From contig NZ_KB889563.1 of the NCBI RefSeq assembly GCF_000372745.1, forward strand, positions 81,185 to 145,184: a DNA stretch of 64,000 nt. The letters run 5' to 3'. A program made the position numbers and the translations under genes. Positions 50,554-60,512 of this stretch are shown here, piece after piece (positions within the stretch are counted from its first letter, which is position 1; every line of letters starts with the position of its first letter). This DNA is from Embleya scabrispora DSM 41855. GTDB taxonomy: Bacteria; Actinomycetota; Actinomycetes; Streptomycetales; Streptomycetaceae. The notes under the pieces were generated by a model, which worked only from the letters and a program-made list of their open reading frames with translations, was not told the origin of the DNA and did not search any database.

Positions 50554-52044
50554 ATGAGCCACCACCCCAACCCCGTCGTGACCACGGCGCAAGGGGCCGT
50601 CCGCGGCCTGCGCCAGGGCGACACCACCACTTTCCTGAACATCCCCTACGCCGCCCCGCCCCGCGGCGCCGGCCGGTTCGCTCCGCCGCAGCCGCACGAG
50701 CCGTGGGACGGCGTACGGGACGCCACCGTGCCGGGACCCAACGCGCCGCAGTCCGAGCGCAAGCTCGGCAGCATCGACATGTCCCCCTACTTCGGCACCG
50801 GTTGGAGCCGCGGCGAGGACTACCTCACCGTCAACGTCTGGACACCCGCCGCCGCGAACGGCGACCTGCCCGTCATGGTGTTCGTCCACGGCGGCGGATT
50901 CGTCGCCGGATCGACGCGGTCCGCGCTGTACGACGGCTCCGCCTTCGCCCGCGACGGCGTCGTCCTCGTCACCCTCAACTACCGGCTCGGCATCGCCGGG
51001 TTCCTCGACATCCCCGGCGCGCCCGCCAACCGCGGCCTGCTCGACGTCGTCGCCGCGCTGCGCTGGGTGCGGGAGAACATCGCCGCCTTCGGCGGTGACC
51101 CGCACAACGTCACCCTCTTCGGCCAGTCGGCGGGGGCGACCATCGTCGGCGGCGTGCTCGCCGCCCCGGAGGCCGCCGGTCTCTTCCGCCGGGCGATCGT
51201 CCAAAGCGGCAGCGGCCTGGGGGCGTTCACCACCGAACAGGCCGCCCGCGTCACCAGGGCAGCAGCCGAGGCCCTGGGCATCGAGCCTCGGGTCGACGCA
51301 TTCGCAGACGTCTCCGACGAGCGCCTGGTCGAGGCCGCCTCCCGGCTCGCGGGCATCGACCTGCGGACCGACACGCACCACGACCCACTGATCGGACTCA
51401 GCCCCTTCAGCCTGGTCCTCGACACACAGCCCGCCGAATCCATCGCCGCCGGCCTCGGCAACGACATTCACCTGCTCATCGGGACCAACACCGAAGAGGG
51501 ACACCTCTATCTGGTGCCGGTGGGCAAGTACGCCACCTCGACCCCCGGTGACGTCGACGATGCGGCGGCGCGCGCGCACCCGAATCCGGCGCGACTCGTC
51601 GAGACGTACCGGAAGACACGCCCCGAGGCGTCCCTCGGCGAGCTGCGCTCCGCCATCATGGGCGACGCGCTGTTCGGCGCGGGCAGCCGGGCCTTGGCCG
51701 GCGCACATGCCGCCCGCCCCGAATCCACGACCTACGCCTATGAGTTCGCCTGGCGCTCCCACGCCCTGGACGGAGAACTCGGCGCCACCCACGCGGTCGA
51801 GCTGCCTTTCGTCTTCGATGTCGCCCACCTTCCACAGCTGCACGGATCCGCCGCCCTGCTCGGCCCCGACAAACCCCCCGCGGATCTCGCCGCCCGTATG
51901 CACGAGACATGGGTCCGGTTCGCCGGGACCGGCAACCCCGGCTGGGACCCGTACGACGACGAGCGTCGGGCCACGATGCGCATCGACGCCGAGTGGACCC
52001 GGGTCGACGACCCCCGCAGCCAGGAACGACGGGCCTGGCACTGA
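50554..52044 (+). CDS. type-B carboxylesterase
   Basis: The protein is 496 aa, of the carboxylesterase/cholinesterase fold. Family landmarks: FLNIPYAAPP, EDYLTVNVWTPA, the oxyanion hole FVHGGGFVAGS (about residue 110), the nucleophile elbow LFGQSAGATI (Ser192), the acid loop GTNTEEGHLY and the His near LGATHAVELPFVF. It has no signal peptide, so it is cytoplasmic. It lies 40 bases after the MBL gene and 30 before RidA. The operon suggests stepwise hydrolysis of an ester/lactone compound. Confidence 0.93.
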   Translation: MSHHPNPVVTTAQGAVRGLRQGDTTTFLNIPYAAPPRGAGRFAPPQPHEPWDGVRDATVPGPNAPQSERKLGSIDMSPYFGTGWSRGEDYLTVNVWTPAAANGDLPVMVFVHGGGFVAGSTRSALYDGSAFARDGVVLVTLNYRLGIAGFLDIPGAPANRGLLDVVAALRWVRENIAAFGGDPHNVTLFGQSAGATIVGGVLAAPEAAGLFRRAIVQSGSGLGAFTTEQAARVTRAAAEALGIEPRVDAFADVSDERLVEAASRLAGIDLRTDTHHDPLIGLSPFSLVLDTQPAESIAAGLGNDIHLLIGTNTEEGHLYLVPVGKYATSTPGDVDDAAARAHPNPARLVETYRKTRPEASLGELRSAIMGDALFGAGSRALAGAHAARPESTTYAYEFAWRSHALDGELGATHAVELPFVFDVAHLPQLHGSAALLGPDKPPADLAARMHETWVRFAGTGNPGWDPYDDERRATMRIDAEWTRVDDPRSQERRAWH

Positions 52045-52074
52045 CCCTCCGGCCACCACTCCCAAGGACACACC

Positions 52075-52458
52075 ATGACCAGAACCGTCATCACCACCGA
52101 GAACGCACCCGCCCTGGCAGCCCCACTGTCCCAGGGCATCCGCGTGGGCCCCGTCCTCCAGGTATCCGGACAGCTCCCGCTCGATCCGGACACGGGCGAG
52201 GTCGTCGGGACCACCGTCGCCGAGCAGACCGAGCAGACCCTGCGCAATGTCACCGCCGTACTCGAGGCGGGCGGCGCGGGCCTGGAGGACGTCGTGATGC
52301 TCCGCGTGTACCTCACCGATCCGGCCCACCTGGCCGAGATGAACGGGGCATACGCGGCGGCCGTCGGCGAGCCCTTCCCCGCTCGCACCACCGTCTACAT
52401 GCAGCTCCCGCCGGGACTGCTCGTGGAGGTCGACGCCCTGGCGGTGCTGAACGACTGA
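52075..52458 (+). CDS. RidA/YjgF family protein
   Basis: The protein is 127 aa, the normal length. Landmarks: APLSQGIRVGPVLQVSGQLP, TEQTLRNVTAVLEAGGAGLE, DVVMLRVYLTD and the C-terminal PARTTVYMQLPPGLLVEVDA (the Arg, here RTTVYM, binds the imine). RidA hydrolyses reactive enamines/imines, so the operon may release an amine that passes through an imine. ATG at 52075 with AAGGACAC before it. Confidence 0.92.
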   Translation: MTRTVITTENAPALAAPLSQGIRVGPVLQVSGQLPLDPDTGEVVGTTVAEQTEQTLRNVTAVLEAGGAGLEDVVMLRVYLTDPAHLAEMNGAYAAAVGEPFPARTTVYMQLPPGLLVEVDALAVLND

Positions 52459-52810
52459 GCACAACGGCCGGCCGTCCGACGAGGGCGCGCACCAGCCGAG
52501 GGTTCCGCCGGTGTTGTGTCGGGACCTCGAAATCCACGTAACCGGCTGCGTGATCGTGCGGTGAGAGGGCCGGAAGGGGGGCTGTGTCGGCGCGAGATGC
52601 TCGAGTGCGGACAAAGCCTCCCTTCCTCCCACATCATCCGAGGGAACGAGCCGGCGCGCGTTCCGGATCGGCACGCCCTCGATCTCACCTCACCCGAGTT
52701 GCCCGAGGAGCCGTGGTCGGTCCGGAAGGCGCGGACAGCCTCGAACGACACCCGGCCCGGTGTGCACCCCCGCACGGGGGCCCGCACGTTCCACCGGCGC
52801 GCCCGAACCC
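52459..52810. other. gene-free region between convergent genes, with a hairpin
   Basis: No supported ORF. CCCCCG-CA-CGGGGG at 52767-52780 is a short hairpin that could terminate the leftward NicO gene. Confidence 0.5.
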
Positions 52811-54142
52811 TCACGACCAGACCTGCCCCGCGGCCATCACGGATGCCAGGACACCACCGACCACCACGGCCGACGCTCCGGCGATCGGCAGTCGGTGCGT
52901 CCATGCCCGCAGGGCGGCCGACTTGGACGCCTGGGCCAGCAGCACGTCGCGTCCTCGCAGCACCGCCAGACCGACGCCCGCGAGGGTCAACGCCATCCCG
53001 AGCCCGAAGGCCGCCACCATCAGGATGGCGATGCCGAACCGACCGGTGAGCAGCCCGGTGAGCAACACGAGGAACGCCGAAGGGGAAGGCAGCAGGCCGC
53101 CGGATGTGCCGAGCAGCACGAGGCCACGCCTGGTCAGCAACGATTCGGTAGGGACAACATGACTGTGCCCGTGGTCATGTCCATGCCCGTCGTCATGTCC
53201 ATGCCCATGGTCATGCCCGTCCCCGTGGTGGTGGCTGTGTCCGTGTGTGTGGATCGACCGCCGGCGCCGTAGCAAGTCCACCCCCACGGCGACCACGACC
53301 AGCGCGGCGATCAATTGCAGCCAGCCGGTCAGCGCCGCGACGTCCGGGGCACTCTCGGCGGCGAGCCACCACCCGACGGCGAGCGCGGCCACGGACACGG
53401 TGTGCATCGCGGCCACGATGAGGCCCAGCCACAGCGCGTGTAGCGCCCGACCCCGGCCGCCGATGAGAAAGCCCGCCGCAAGCGTCTTCCCGTGCCCCGG
53501 GGCGCACGCGTGGAAGGCGCCCACGAGCGCGGCGACGAGCAGCGCCAAGGGCAGTGCGACACGGTGGTCCAGTAGCACGGTCAGATCCGTGGTCCAGACG
53601 CTGAAGGGCCCCTGCGGTCCTCCCGCGTCGACGGAGTGATCGGCGCCGGATGGGCCGAGGGCGAGCGTACGAGTCGGCTCGCTCGCCGTGTGCAGCCCGC
53701 CGGCGCCCGTCGGCGTCACGGAGATGGTCCGGTATCTCGAATCGACGTTCGACAGCGCGGTGATGGACAGGGCGACCGTGTTCACCGGCTCGGGGCAGCC
53801 GTAACGCAGCCGGGCGCCGTCGCCGGCCAGGCGCAGGGTGTTCGCCTCGTCGAGTCGGCAGGCCACTCCGTTTTGGATGACCTTGACGTGCGCGCCCAGG
53901 TACTGCGCTTCGGACATCGCCTCGGCCCTGGCCGCCTCGCCGAGTACGGTCAGGTCGTCCGCCGCGGCCGACCAGATGACGTCGACGGTCGTGCCGTCGG
54001 CCGCGATGCGGGCGACCGGCGGGGTGCCGAAGGGGTGCGCCTCGGCCACGCCCGCGAGCCCGAGGACCGACGCGGCTGCCGCCAGGATGCCCATGAGCAG
54101 GAGACGGAACGCTCGGGAGCGAGCCGCCGTAAGGAGTTTCAC
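52811..54142 (-). CDS. NicO-family nickel/cobalt exporter with periplasmic N-terminal domain
   Basis: The protein is 443 aa. Signal peptide and A-H-P start of the mature domain (EAHPFGTPP, about 35), an about 150-residue extracellular domain with two Cys, then the NicO membrane unit: HACAPGHGKTLAAGFLIGGR (helix 1 with His), MHTVSVAALAVGWW, and the cytosolic loop HGHSHHHGDGHDHGHGHDD GHGHDHGHSH, which must bind divalent metal, followed by GGLLPSPSAFLVLLTGLL. RcnA-like proteins export Ni2+/Co2+. GTG at 54142 with GGAAGA before it. A perfect hairpin (54166-54209) sits just upstream. Confidence 0.9.
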   Translation of the reverse strand: MKLLTAARSRAFRLLLMGILAAAASVLGLAGVAEAHPFGTPPVARIAADGTTVDVIWSAAADDLTVLGEAARAEAMSEAQYLGAHVKVIQNGVACRLDEANTLRLAGDGARLRYGCPEPVNTVALSITALSNVDSRYRTISVTPTGAGGLHTASEPTRTLALGPSGADHSVDAGGPQGPFSVWTTDLTVLLDHRVALPLALLVAALVGAFHACAPGHGKTLAAGFLIGGRGRALHALWLGLIVAAMHTVSVAALAVGWWLAAESAPDVAALTGWLQLIAALVVVAVGVDLLRRRRSIHTHGHSHHHGDGHDHGHGHDDGHGHDHGHSHVVPTESLLTRRGLVLLGTSGGLLPSPSAFLVLLTGLLTGRFGIAILMVAAFGLGMALTLAGVGLAVLRGRDVLLAQASKSAALRAWTHRLPIAGASAVVVGGVLASVMAAGQVWS

Positions 54143-54165
54143 GGTAATTTCTTCCGATCGACGGA

Positions 54166-54209
54166 GCTCCGCGGGTTGCCCTCCCCTGCCGGGGAGGGCA
54201 ACCCGCGGA
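54166..54209 (-). terminator. perfect 20-bp hairpin between the phosphoesterase and NicO genes
   Basis: A 20-bp perfect inverted repeat (CTCCGCGGGTTGCCCTCCCC and its complement) with loop TGCC begins 27 bases after the stop of the 54236-57661 gene and ends 24 bases before the NicO GTG. It is either the terminator of the upstream gene or an attenuator controlling NicO. Confidence 0.85.
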
Positions 54210-54235
54210 GCGTGGATGTGCCTACCGGTGGGGTG

Positions 54236-57200
54236 TCAGGCGGTGTGGCCGCGCAACTGCCGGGCCGCCAGCGCGTGGATCGTCCCGTCCTCGGTCAGGG
54301 CGAACAGCCAGTCGCCGCTGACGGACGGCGCCGAAGCCAGCCCGGCACCGAGGTTGTACTCGGTCAGCAGCTTGCCGGTGACGCGGTCCAGGACCACCAG
54401 CCGACCGTCCCAGGTGCCGGCGTACACGAGGGACTTGGTCACCAGGGCGTGCATCGCCGGCGAACCGGCTCCCGGGGTGGTGCATCCCATCGCGACCCGC
54501 CATTTGTCGTCCTGCGGGCTCTCGCCGGGCAGGTAGCCGACGCGGGTCTCCCACAGCGGCTTGGCGGGGTCGACGGCCGTGGTGTCGTACGCGCGGACGA
54601 CGCCGTCGCGACTCGCGATGTACACGATGCCGCCCCAGACCGCGGGGCTGGTCACCGGAGCGGTGCCGGGCTCGCAGGAAGTGGCGCCGCCCACACTCGA
54701 CTGCCAGGTGACCGCGCCTTGGTTCTTCGGGTCGTGCCCGCGGGCGCCGCTCGCGGTCATCGTCACGAGTTGCGGGTTGCCGTTCGCCGGGTTGGTGAGG
54801 ACCGGGGAGGAGTGGCTGTCGATCCCCCCGGCGGTGCCTTGCACCCACAACTTGCTGCAGCTCGCGAGGTCCATGGCGACCAACGTGGTGCTGGAGTCCG
54901 TGTGCAGGTAGGCGGTGTCGGAGCCCGGCTCGCGTACCGCCGTGCTGTGGAACTGGCCCCAGCTGGTCGCTCCGCCGAAGCCTCCCAACAGGTCACCGCT
55001 CTTGGCGTCGCGGCACTGGATCCTGTCCCAGTCCTGGTAGACGGCGACCGTTCGCTGCGCGTTCTTCAGGTCGAAGACGCTGACCGGGCCTCCGGCGCGG
55101 CCGTAGCGGCGCACCGTGTCCCCGTGCTGCTCCTCCTTCTCGATCGCCTGCCAGACGACCCGCCCGTCGGACGCGTCGAGTGCGTAGACGCGGCCGACCG
55201 CCGTCGTCAGGTAGACCTTCCCGTCGTGGAACGTCGGCGCGGACTCCGCGTCGCCGTCCAGATACGTGCGCCAGATCTCGCGGCCGGACGTGATGTCGTA
55301 GGCGAGCATCATGCTGTGCGGCGAGTCGAACGCCCGGGACGAGACGATCACCTTGCCGTCGACCACCACCGATCCGTTGAGGTTGAACTGCTCGCCGGTA
55401 TTGGCCGCCCAGCGCAGGTCCAACGCGGTGCCCGGTTCATCGGCACTGGCGGAGCGCCCCGCTTCGTCCCCGCCCTGACGAACCCAGTCCCGGCCGGTGT
55501 TCGGCTTCTCCAACCGGCCGCCGGGGACCACCTCGAAGCTGTTCGTGATCGTGGTCCACGGCTTGCCCTTCGTGTCGACCGCGGTCATCTCCGCCGTGTA
55601 CGCGCCGGGCGGAAGAGGCTTGGTCGCATCGCTTGCCCGGGTCCAGGAAGTCCGCGCCGCCGGACACGGTTCCGGTACGCCCCCGGGGGGTGTGTAGCAG
55701 TTCCGGATGCCCGTCTTGGGGACCTTGCCTCCGAACGTCAATCGGCTCTCCTGCCGCACCTTGCCGCGCGTGTCGCGGATGGTGAGGCGGGCCGTGGCCG
55801 GAGTGCGGCCGTCGTCCTCGGCATACAGTTCGATCGGGATGGCGGTACCCGTGCCGTACACGCTGCCCTGCGCGGGGCTCACCAGGGCGGCGTCGTCGTC
55901 GATGGTGAATTGGCGGTGGACGCCCATCACATAGCCGGTGTCCTCGTTCCCCGGGGTGCCGGGGTTGTCGGTGATCCCCTTGAAGTCGAGGACCTTGTAG
56001 TCCGGGCGCGCACCGTCGATACCGTACGTGCCCTGGTTGTTGATCTCGACCGACCGGTCGAAGGCGCCGCGACGGAACTCGGCCTGCTGGTTGTGGCCGG
56101 CGGCGAACATGCGCACGTCGTACTTGGCGAGTTCGTCGACGGTCGGCTGCATTCCGGCGCCGGGGCCCCACACGGTGAACAGGGAGCGATGCGCGAAGAC
56201 GAGCACCTGCTTGCCCACCGCGTGGCGCTTGAGATCCTCGCGCAGCCACGCCAACTGCGGTGCGAGGCCGCTGGAGTCGTAGTTGTTCTCGAGTACCACG
56301 ATGTGCCGGCCGTTGCGGTCGAAGCTGTACCACTCGGGGCCCAGGTTCCTGCGGAAGTACTCCAGGCTGCCGCCGTATCCCTTGGATGTGGCGGTGCCGC
56401 CGACGTCGTGATTGCCCACCACCGGATAGAACGGGTGCCCCAGCTTCCCGTCCACCAGTCCCTTGCGCAGGATGTCGTATCCGCCCTGACGGCGGGGCTC
56501 ATCGGCGTAGTCGGTGACCGTCAGGTCGCCCGTCGTGATGGTCAGGGTCGCGCCGTCGACCTCGGACATCGCCTCGACCTGACCGGTCCACTGCGGCAAC
56601 GTCGTGGCCGCGGCCGCGTCCTTGGTGTTGCTGACCTCGACATCGGAGACCATCTCCCACGTCTCGGTCGGATTCGCGGCGTTCCTGTCCGGCATCAGGG
56701 CGAAGTCGACACCGGTGCGCGGTCCGGTGCCGTCGGGCACCTTGCGGAAGAACCCCGGGACGTAATCGTTGCGCAGGGTGGGCGTGTACCCGTTCGGCGA
56801 GACGATGCTGACGAGGTCCGTCTCCCGGCGCGACAGGTCCACCGGCAGGCTGTACGAGCCGTCGGCGCCGGTGGTCGTCCAGACCGCACCGTCGGTGACG
56901 TCGACGCCGGGCATGGGCGTCTCGCCGTTGTCGCGCACCCCATTGGCGTTGCCGTCGGCGAACACCGTGCCCTGAACGGTCACCGGGTCGGCGGTCACCG
57001 ACTGCTCGGCGGCGAACGCCACTCCCGAGGTTGCCTGCTGCGCCAAGCCGGCCATGATCGCGGCACCGCCGACGGCGATTCTCGCGCGGCGTCGGCGGGA
57101 AGTCCGGACCGGACGCGGCGGCGTCGCGCGGTACCGGATCACCAGACGCACGATGAGCAGCACGATCGCGGCGGCGAGCGCCACGCCCACCACCAGCGGG

Positions 57201-57661
57201 CGCCACGGGAACGAGGGAGCCGTGGGAGCCGCGTGGAGCCCCGCCGCGTCGACGATCGGCGTCGCCGCGGTCGCGTCGACCGTCGTACCGTCGAACTCGG
57301 TGACCACCTGGGTCAGTCCGCCCTGCTTCAGCAGCGCGGCCAGGTCCAACTTGTCGACGCGGCAGCCCCACGCCAGTTCGACCACGACACCGCCGGGCAC
57401 TCCGCCGCTGTCGCCGGCTACGCCCGATCCGCTCGCCGGGCAGCCGGCGGTCAGCAGGCGCGCCGCCCAGGCACCGGCCCGGTCCGGGGACACCAGGTCG
57501 CGGTGGACGATCAGCCGCCCGCTGGTGACTCCGTCCTTGGTCGAGACGACGAGTTCGGCATGTTGTGGCGACACGTGCGCCGATGCGGACTGCACCCCGA
57601 AACACAAACCGAAGACGAGCAGCACAAGACCTGTCCTGGCCGCCATACGTATCCATTTCAT
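54236..57661 (-). CDS. very large membrane-anchored metallophosphoesterase / PQQ-propeller fusion
   Basis: The protein is 1141 aa. Order: signal peptide (1-28), small secreted domain (29-150; its opening [10 protein letters not shown] and two-Cys layout recall the NicO neighbour), transmembrane helix (about 155-178), Arg-rich loop, second signal-like segment (about 193-215), SdrD/Cna-B-like domain ([21 protein letters not shown]), calcineurin-like phosphoesterase ([37 protein letters not shown]), Ig-like linker and a C-terminal PQQ-type propeller (from about 780, [31 protein letters not shown]). The first phosphoesterase motif has Asp but not the usual His. It looks like the fusion of a NicO-associated membrane protein with a Tat-exported phosphoesterase. 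Confidence 0.85.
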   Translation of the reverse strand: MKWIRMAARTGLVLLVFGLCFGVQSASAHVSPQHAELVVSTKDGVTSGRLIVHRDLVSPDRAGAWAARLLTAGCPASGSGVAGDSGGVPGGVVVELAWGCRVDKLDLAALLKQGGLTQVVTEFDGTTVDATAATPIVDAAGLHAAPTAPSFPWRPLVVGVALAAAIVLLIVRLVIRYRATPPRPVRTSRRRRARIAVGGAAIMAGLAQQATSGVAFAAEQSVTADPVTVQGTVFADGNANGVRDNGETPMPGVDVTDGAVWTTTGADGSYSLPVDLSRRETDLVSIVSPNGYTPTLRNDYVPGFFRKVPDGTGPRTGVDFALMPDRNAANPTETWEMVSDVEVSNTKDAAAATTLPQWTGQVEAMSEVDGATLTITTGDLTVTDYADEPRRQGGYDILRKGLVDGKLGHPFYPVVGNHDVGGTATSKGYGGSLEYFRRNLGPEWYSFDRNGRHIVVLENNYDSSGLAPQLAWLREDLKRHAVGKQVLVFAHRSLFTVWGPGAGMQPTVDELAKYDVRMFAAGHNQQAEFRRGAFDRSVEINNQGTYGIDGARPDYKVLDFKGITDNPGTPGNEDTGYVMGVHRQFTIDDDAALVSPAQGSVYGTGTAIPIELYAEDDGRTPATARLTIRDTRGKVRQESRLTFGGKVPKTGIRNCYTPPGGVPEPCPAARTSWTRASDATKPLPPGAYTAEMTAVDTKGKPWTTITNSFEVVPGGRLEKPNTGRDWVRQGGDEAGRSASADEPGTALDLRWAANTGEQFNLNGSVVVDGKVIVSSRAFDSPHSMMLAYDITSGREIWRTYLDGDAESAPTFHDGKVYLTTAVGRVYALDASDGRVVWQAIEKEEQHGDTVRRYGRAGGPVSVFDLKNAQRTVAVYQDWDRIQCRDAKSGDLLGGFGGATSWGQFHSTAVREPGSDTAYLHTDSSTTLVAMDLASCSKLWVQGTAGGIDSHSSPVLTNPANGNPQLVTMTASGARGHDPKNQGAVTWQSSVGGATSCEPGTAPVTSPAVWGGIVYIASRDGVVRAYDTTAVDPAKPLWETRVGYLPGESPQDDKWRVAMGCTTPGAGSPAMHALVTKSLVYAGTWDGRLVVLDRVTGKLLTEYNLGAGLASAPSVSGDWLFALTEDGTIHALAARQLRGHTA

Positions 57662-57707
57662 GCGGCGGAGGCTATTTCCGCCGGGGTGGAATTGCGCCGT
57701 GCGAGCG

Positions 57708-57741
57708 GAGAGTTCGCCGCCGGGACGGCGAGAGTTCGCCG
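57708..57741 (-). promoter_or_regulatory. direct repeats upstream of the phosphoesterase gene (possible PHO box)
   Basis: GAGAGTTCGCCG occurs twice (57708-57719, 57730-57741) with a 22-base period, that is two 11-base units. PhoP of Streptomyces binds 11-base direct repeats of GTTCACC type. The location, 47-80 bases before the start of a phosphoesterase gene, suits phosphate control, though the sites read GTTCGCC and the orientation is opposite to transcription. Confidence 0.35.
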
Positions 57742-57892
57742 ATGGGCCATGTCACGACGAAGCGCGATCGATTCCCTTCACGCAACCGCCGCTCGCAGGT
57801 AACCCGACAGGCACCCGGCGAGTGATAGCCCGAACGCCCGTTCGGGACCAAGTCGAGAGGCCATGCGGTTCTGCTCCTGTGTGGGGGCCTGC

Positions 57893-58714
<822 letters not shown>

Positions 58715-59026
58715 GGACAACACCTTCCGACGAAATGGTTGGTGTATCGACCCTGGCCTACCCTGCCGAGACTCCGGCGTTGCGACGTTCGGCAGACGGC
58801 GGGCGCGCGAACGCACCACGGGGGCGCGCGCCGCCGCCGGCGCGCCCTTGCGTCCATCGGATGCGGCGTGCCGGCGCGTCGGCGGCGCCGCGGAGCAACC
58901 CTCGGGCGCCGGGACATCGCGGTGTGATGAACGCCCCGTACGGTGGGGGCCTGTGTCCGCGATGGGTCGGCGCACGACGGCCTGCCGGATTTCGCCTGGA
59001 CCGTGCGTTGCCGCCGCGGCCCGAGT
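58715..59026. other. gene-free region upstream of the lipase gene
   Basis: Nothing recognisable: no ORF with coding character, no strong hairpin. Confidence 0.45.
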
Positions 59027-59668
59027 TCAGCCGGTCATCGCGCCGGTGGGGCCGAGGATCCCCCAGGCCGGGGCCAGCTTGGAGGGATGCAGATTCCGGC
59101 CGTCTCCGTAGAACTCGCAGAACTTCATGATCAGCGGATCCCACCGGTCGGCGTCGATGTGGCGACGACTGCCGGGCACCAGAAGACTTTCCTCGACATG
59201 GACCCGCACCACGCGTACGTCCACGGCCACGACCCCGGAGTCCTTCTCCCCGAACGCATGGACCCGGTCGACGACGGCCTCCAGTTGAACGGGGCACTCC
59301 TGCACCCGCGGCGGACGAACCACCTCGGACGCCGTCTCGGACAATCCGGCCGCGCCGAACTTGTGGCGTTCGAACCGATAGCCCTTCCGCAGTTTGTGGT
59401 CGGGGACCACTCGCGTACCGGTGAGCAGAGCCAACCGGTCGACCGCGCCGACGAGGGCGGACGAGGCGAGATTGAGCACACACTCGCCGCTTGCGATCAG
59501 GTTTTCCGTGGTCTTCGAGGACTCGTCCAGACCCAACATGCACGACTGCCCCACCCACCAGGCGGAGGACATCGGCGCCAGGTTCGCGGAGCCGTCCTCG
59601 TTGCTCGTGCTCACAAGCACCACGGGCGTGCCGAAGTAGAGGACTCGGGGTTCGATGCTGACATGCAT
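59027..59668 (-). CDS. flavin reductase-like (FMN split-barrel) protein
   Basis: The protein is 213 aa with the flavin-reductase-like split-barrel pattern: GTPVVLVSTSNEDGSANLAP (about 13-32), SSAWWVGQSCMLGLDESSKT (about 34-53), NLIASGECVLNLASSALV and the C-terminal DPLIMKFCEFYGDGRNLHPS. Relatives act with flavin monooxygenases or as flavin-binding detoxifying enzymes. It stands alone between the lipase and MarR genes. Confidence 0.85.
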   Translation of the reverse strand: MHVSIEPRVLYFGTPVVLVSTSNEDGSANLAPMSSAWWVGQSCMLGLDESSKTTENLIASGECVLNLASSALVGAVDRLALLTGTRVVPDHKLRKGYRFERHKFGAAGLSETASEVVRPPRVQECPVQLEAVVDRVHAFGEKDSGVVAVDVRVVRVHVEESLLVPGSRRHIDADRWDPLIMKFCEFYGDGRNLHPSKLAPAWGILGPTGAMTG

Positions 59669-59998
59669 GAATTCCTCGCTCGGGCGGTGAGGGACATGAG
59701 GGACGTGGAAGGCGGTCGACCTTCGGGCCGGCCGGCGCGCCGCTCAGGCCACCTTGTAGAGGAAGACACCGCGCTGCCGGCGGAAATCGGACCGCACGCT
59801 CCACCCGCGCGGTCGTGGAAGATCACGCGGCACTCCTTCGTGAGCACCGGTCTGGCCCTCTCGGTGAACCGACCGCAGCCGACCCGCCTCGCGGGGCGGG
59901 CTCGCGGGACACCCCTCGCCCCTTCCGGCGCTGTACCGAGAATGGCGTCCGGGCTTCGCCGGGAACTCCGAAGCCGGGTGGGGAAATTCAGTAAGACA
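59669..59998. other. intergenic region with a possible gene remnant
   Basis: Leftward, an about 30-codon frame ending at 59744 has the natural-looking tail GWSVRSDFRRQRGVFLYKVA, preceded by nothing recognisable. It may be the last piece of a lost gene. No other feature seen. Confidence 0.35.
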
Positions 59999-60481
59999 CT
60001 ACGTACTACCTGGTCCGTCGTCGGCCATCTTTCGCATCAGGTCGGCGGCGAGCCCGAGGAGCCCGCGCTCGGTCTCGGTGAGCGATTCCATCGCCGTCGC
60101 CAGCCACGCGTCACGCTCGGCCGCGTCGTGCAGCAGCGCCGTCCGGCCGGCGGGGGTGAGGGTCAGCACGGACTGCCGGCCGTCCCGCTCGTCGCGCGAG
60201 CGACCGACCAGACCGGCGCGTTCCAGCTCGGCGAACACCCGGGTGAGGGACTGGGGTTGTTGGCGCTCGGCGGCGGCCAGCGCGCCCGGCGTGCTGGGCC
60301 CGTCGCGCAGCAGCCGGGCGAGCACGCCGACCTTGTTGCTGCTCAACGCCCCGGCGGAGCGGCTTGCCCGCATCCGGCCCGCAATCCGGGTGACCGCGCG
60401 GCGAAGCTCCGCCGCCTCATCCCGGGACACCGTCCCGTCGGACCCGCAGGGTGCCGATTCCCGATCCATCGCACTGGTCAT
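59999..60481 (-). CDS. MarR-family transcriptional regulator
   Basis: The protein is 160 aa with the winged-helix core: SSNKVGVLARLLRDGPSTPG ALAAAERQQPQSLTRVFAEL and wing GRSRDERDGRQSVLTLTPAG (DxRxxx-R wing motif). Only 31 bases separate its ATG (60481) from the divergent FUSC exporter gene, so both promoters and the operator (the repeat GCTA-TCACT-TAGC lies there) must overlap. It is inferred to repress the exporter until an aromatic acid or drug binds. Confidence 0.9.
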   Translation of the reverse strand: MTSAMDRESAPCGSDGTVSRDEAAELRRAVTRIAGRMRASRSAGALSSNKVGVLARLLRDGPSTPGALAAAERQQPQSLTRVFAELERAGLVGRSRDERDGRQSVLTLTPAGRTALLHDAAERDAWLATAMESLTETERGLLGLAADLMRKMADDGPGST

Positions 60482-60512
60482 ATTCCTACGCTATCACTTA
60501 GCATCTAGAGGC

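Noticed and set aside
53636-57802. very long open frame (about 1390 codons) on the plus strand
   Set aside because: It is the antisense of the phosphoesterase/propeller and NicO genes; composition is Gly/Val/Arg-rich with no domains. Similar antisense frames at 4851-6956, 41457-43553 and 47879-50557 were rejected for the same reason.
59744-59830. 30-codon tail GWSVRSDFRRQRGVFLYKVA as a separate gene
   Set aside because: Too short, no start context; kept only as a possible remnant.
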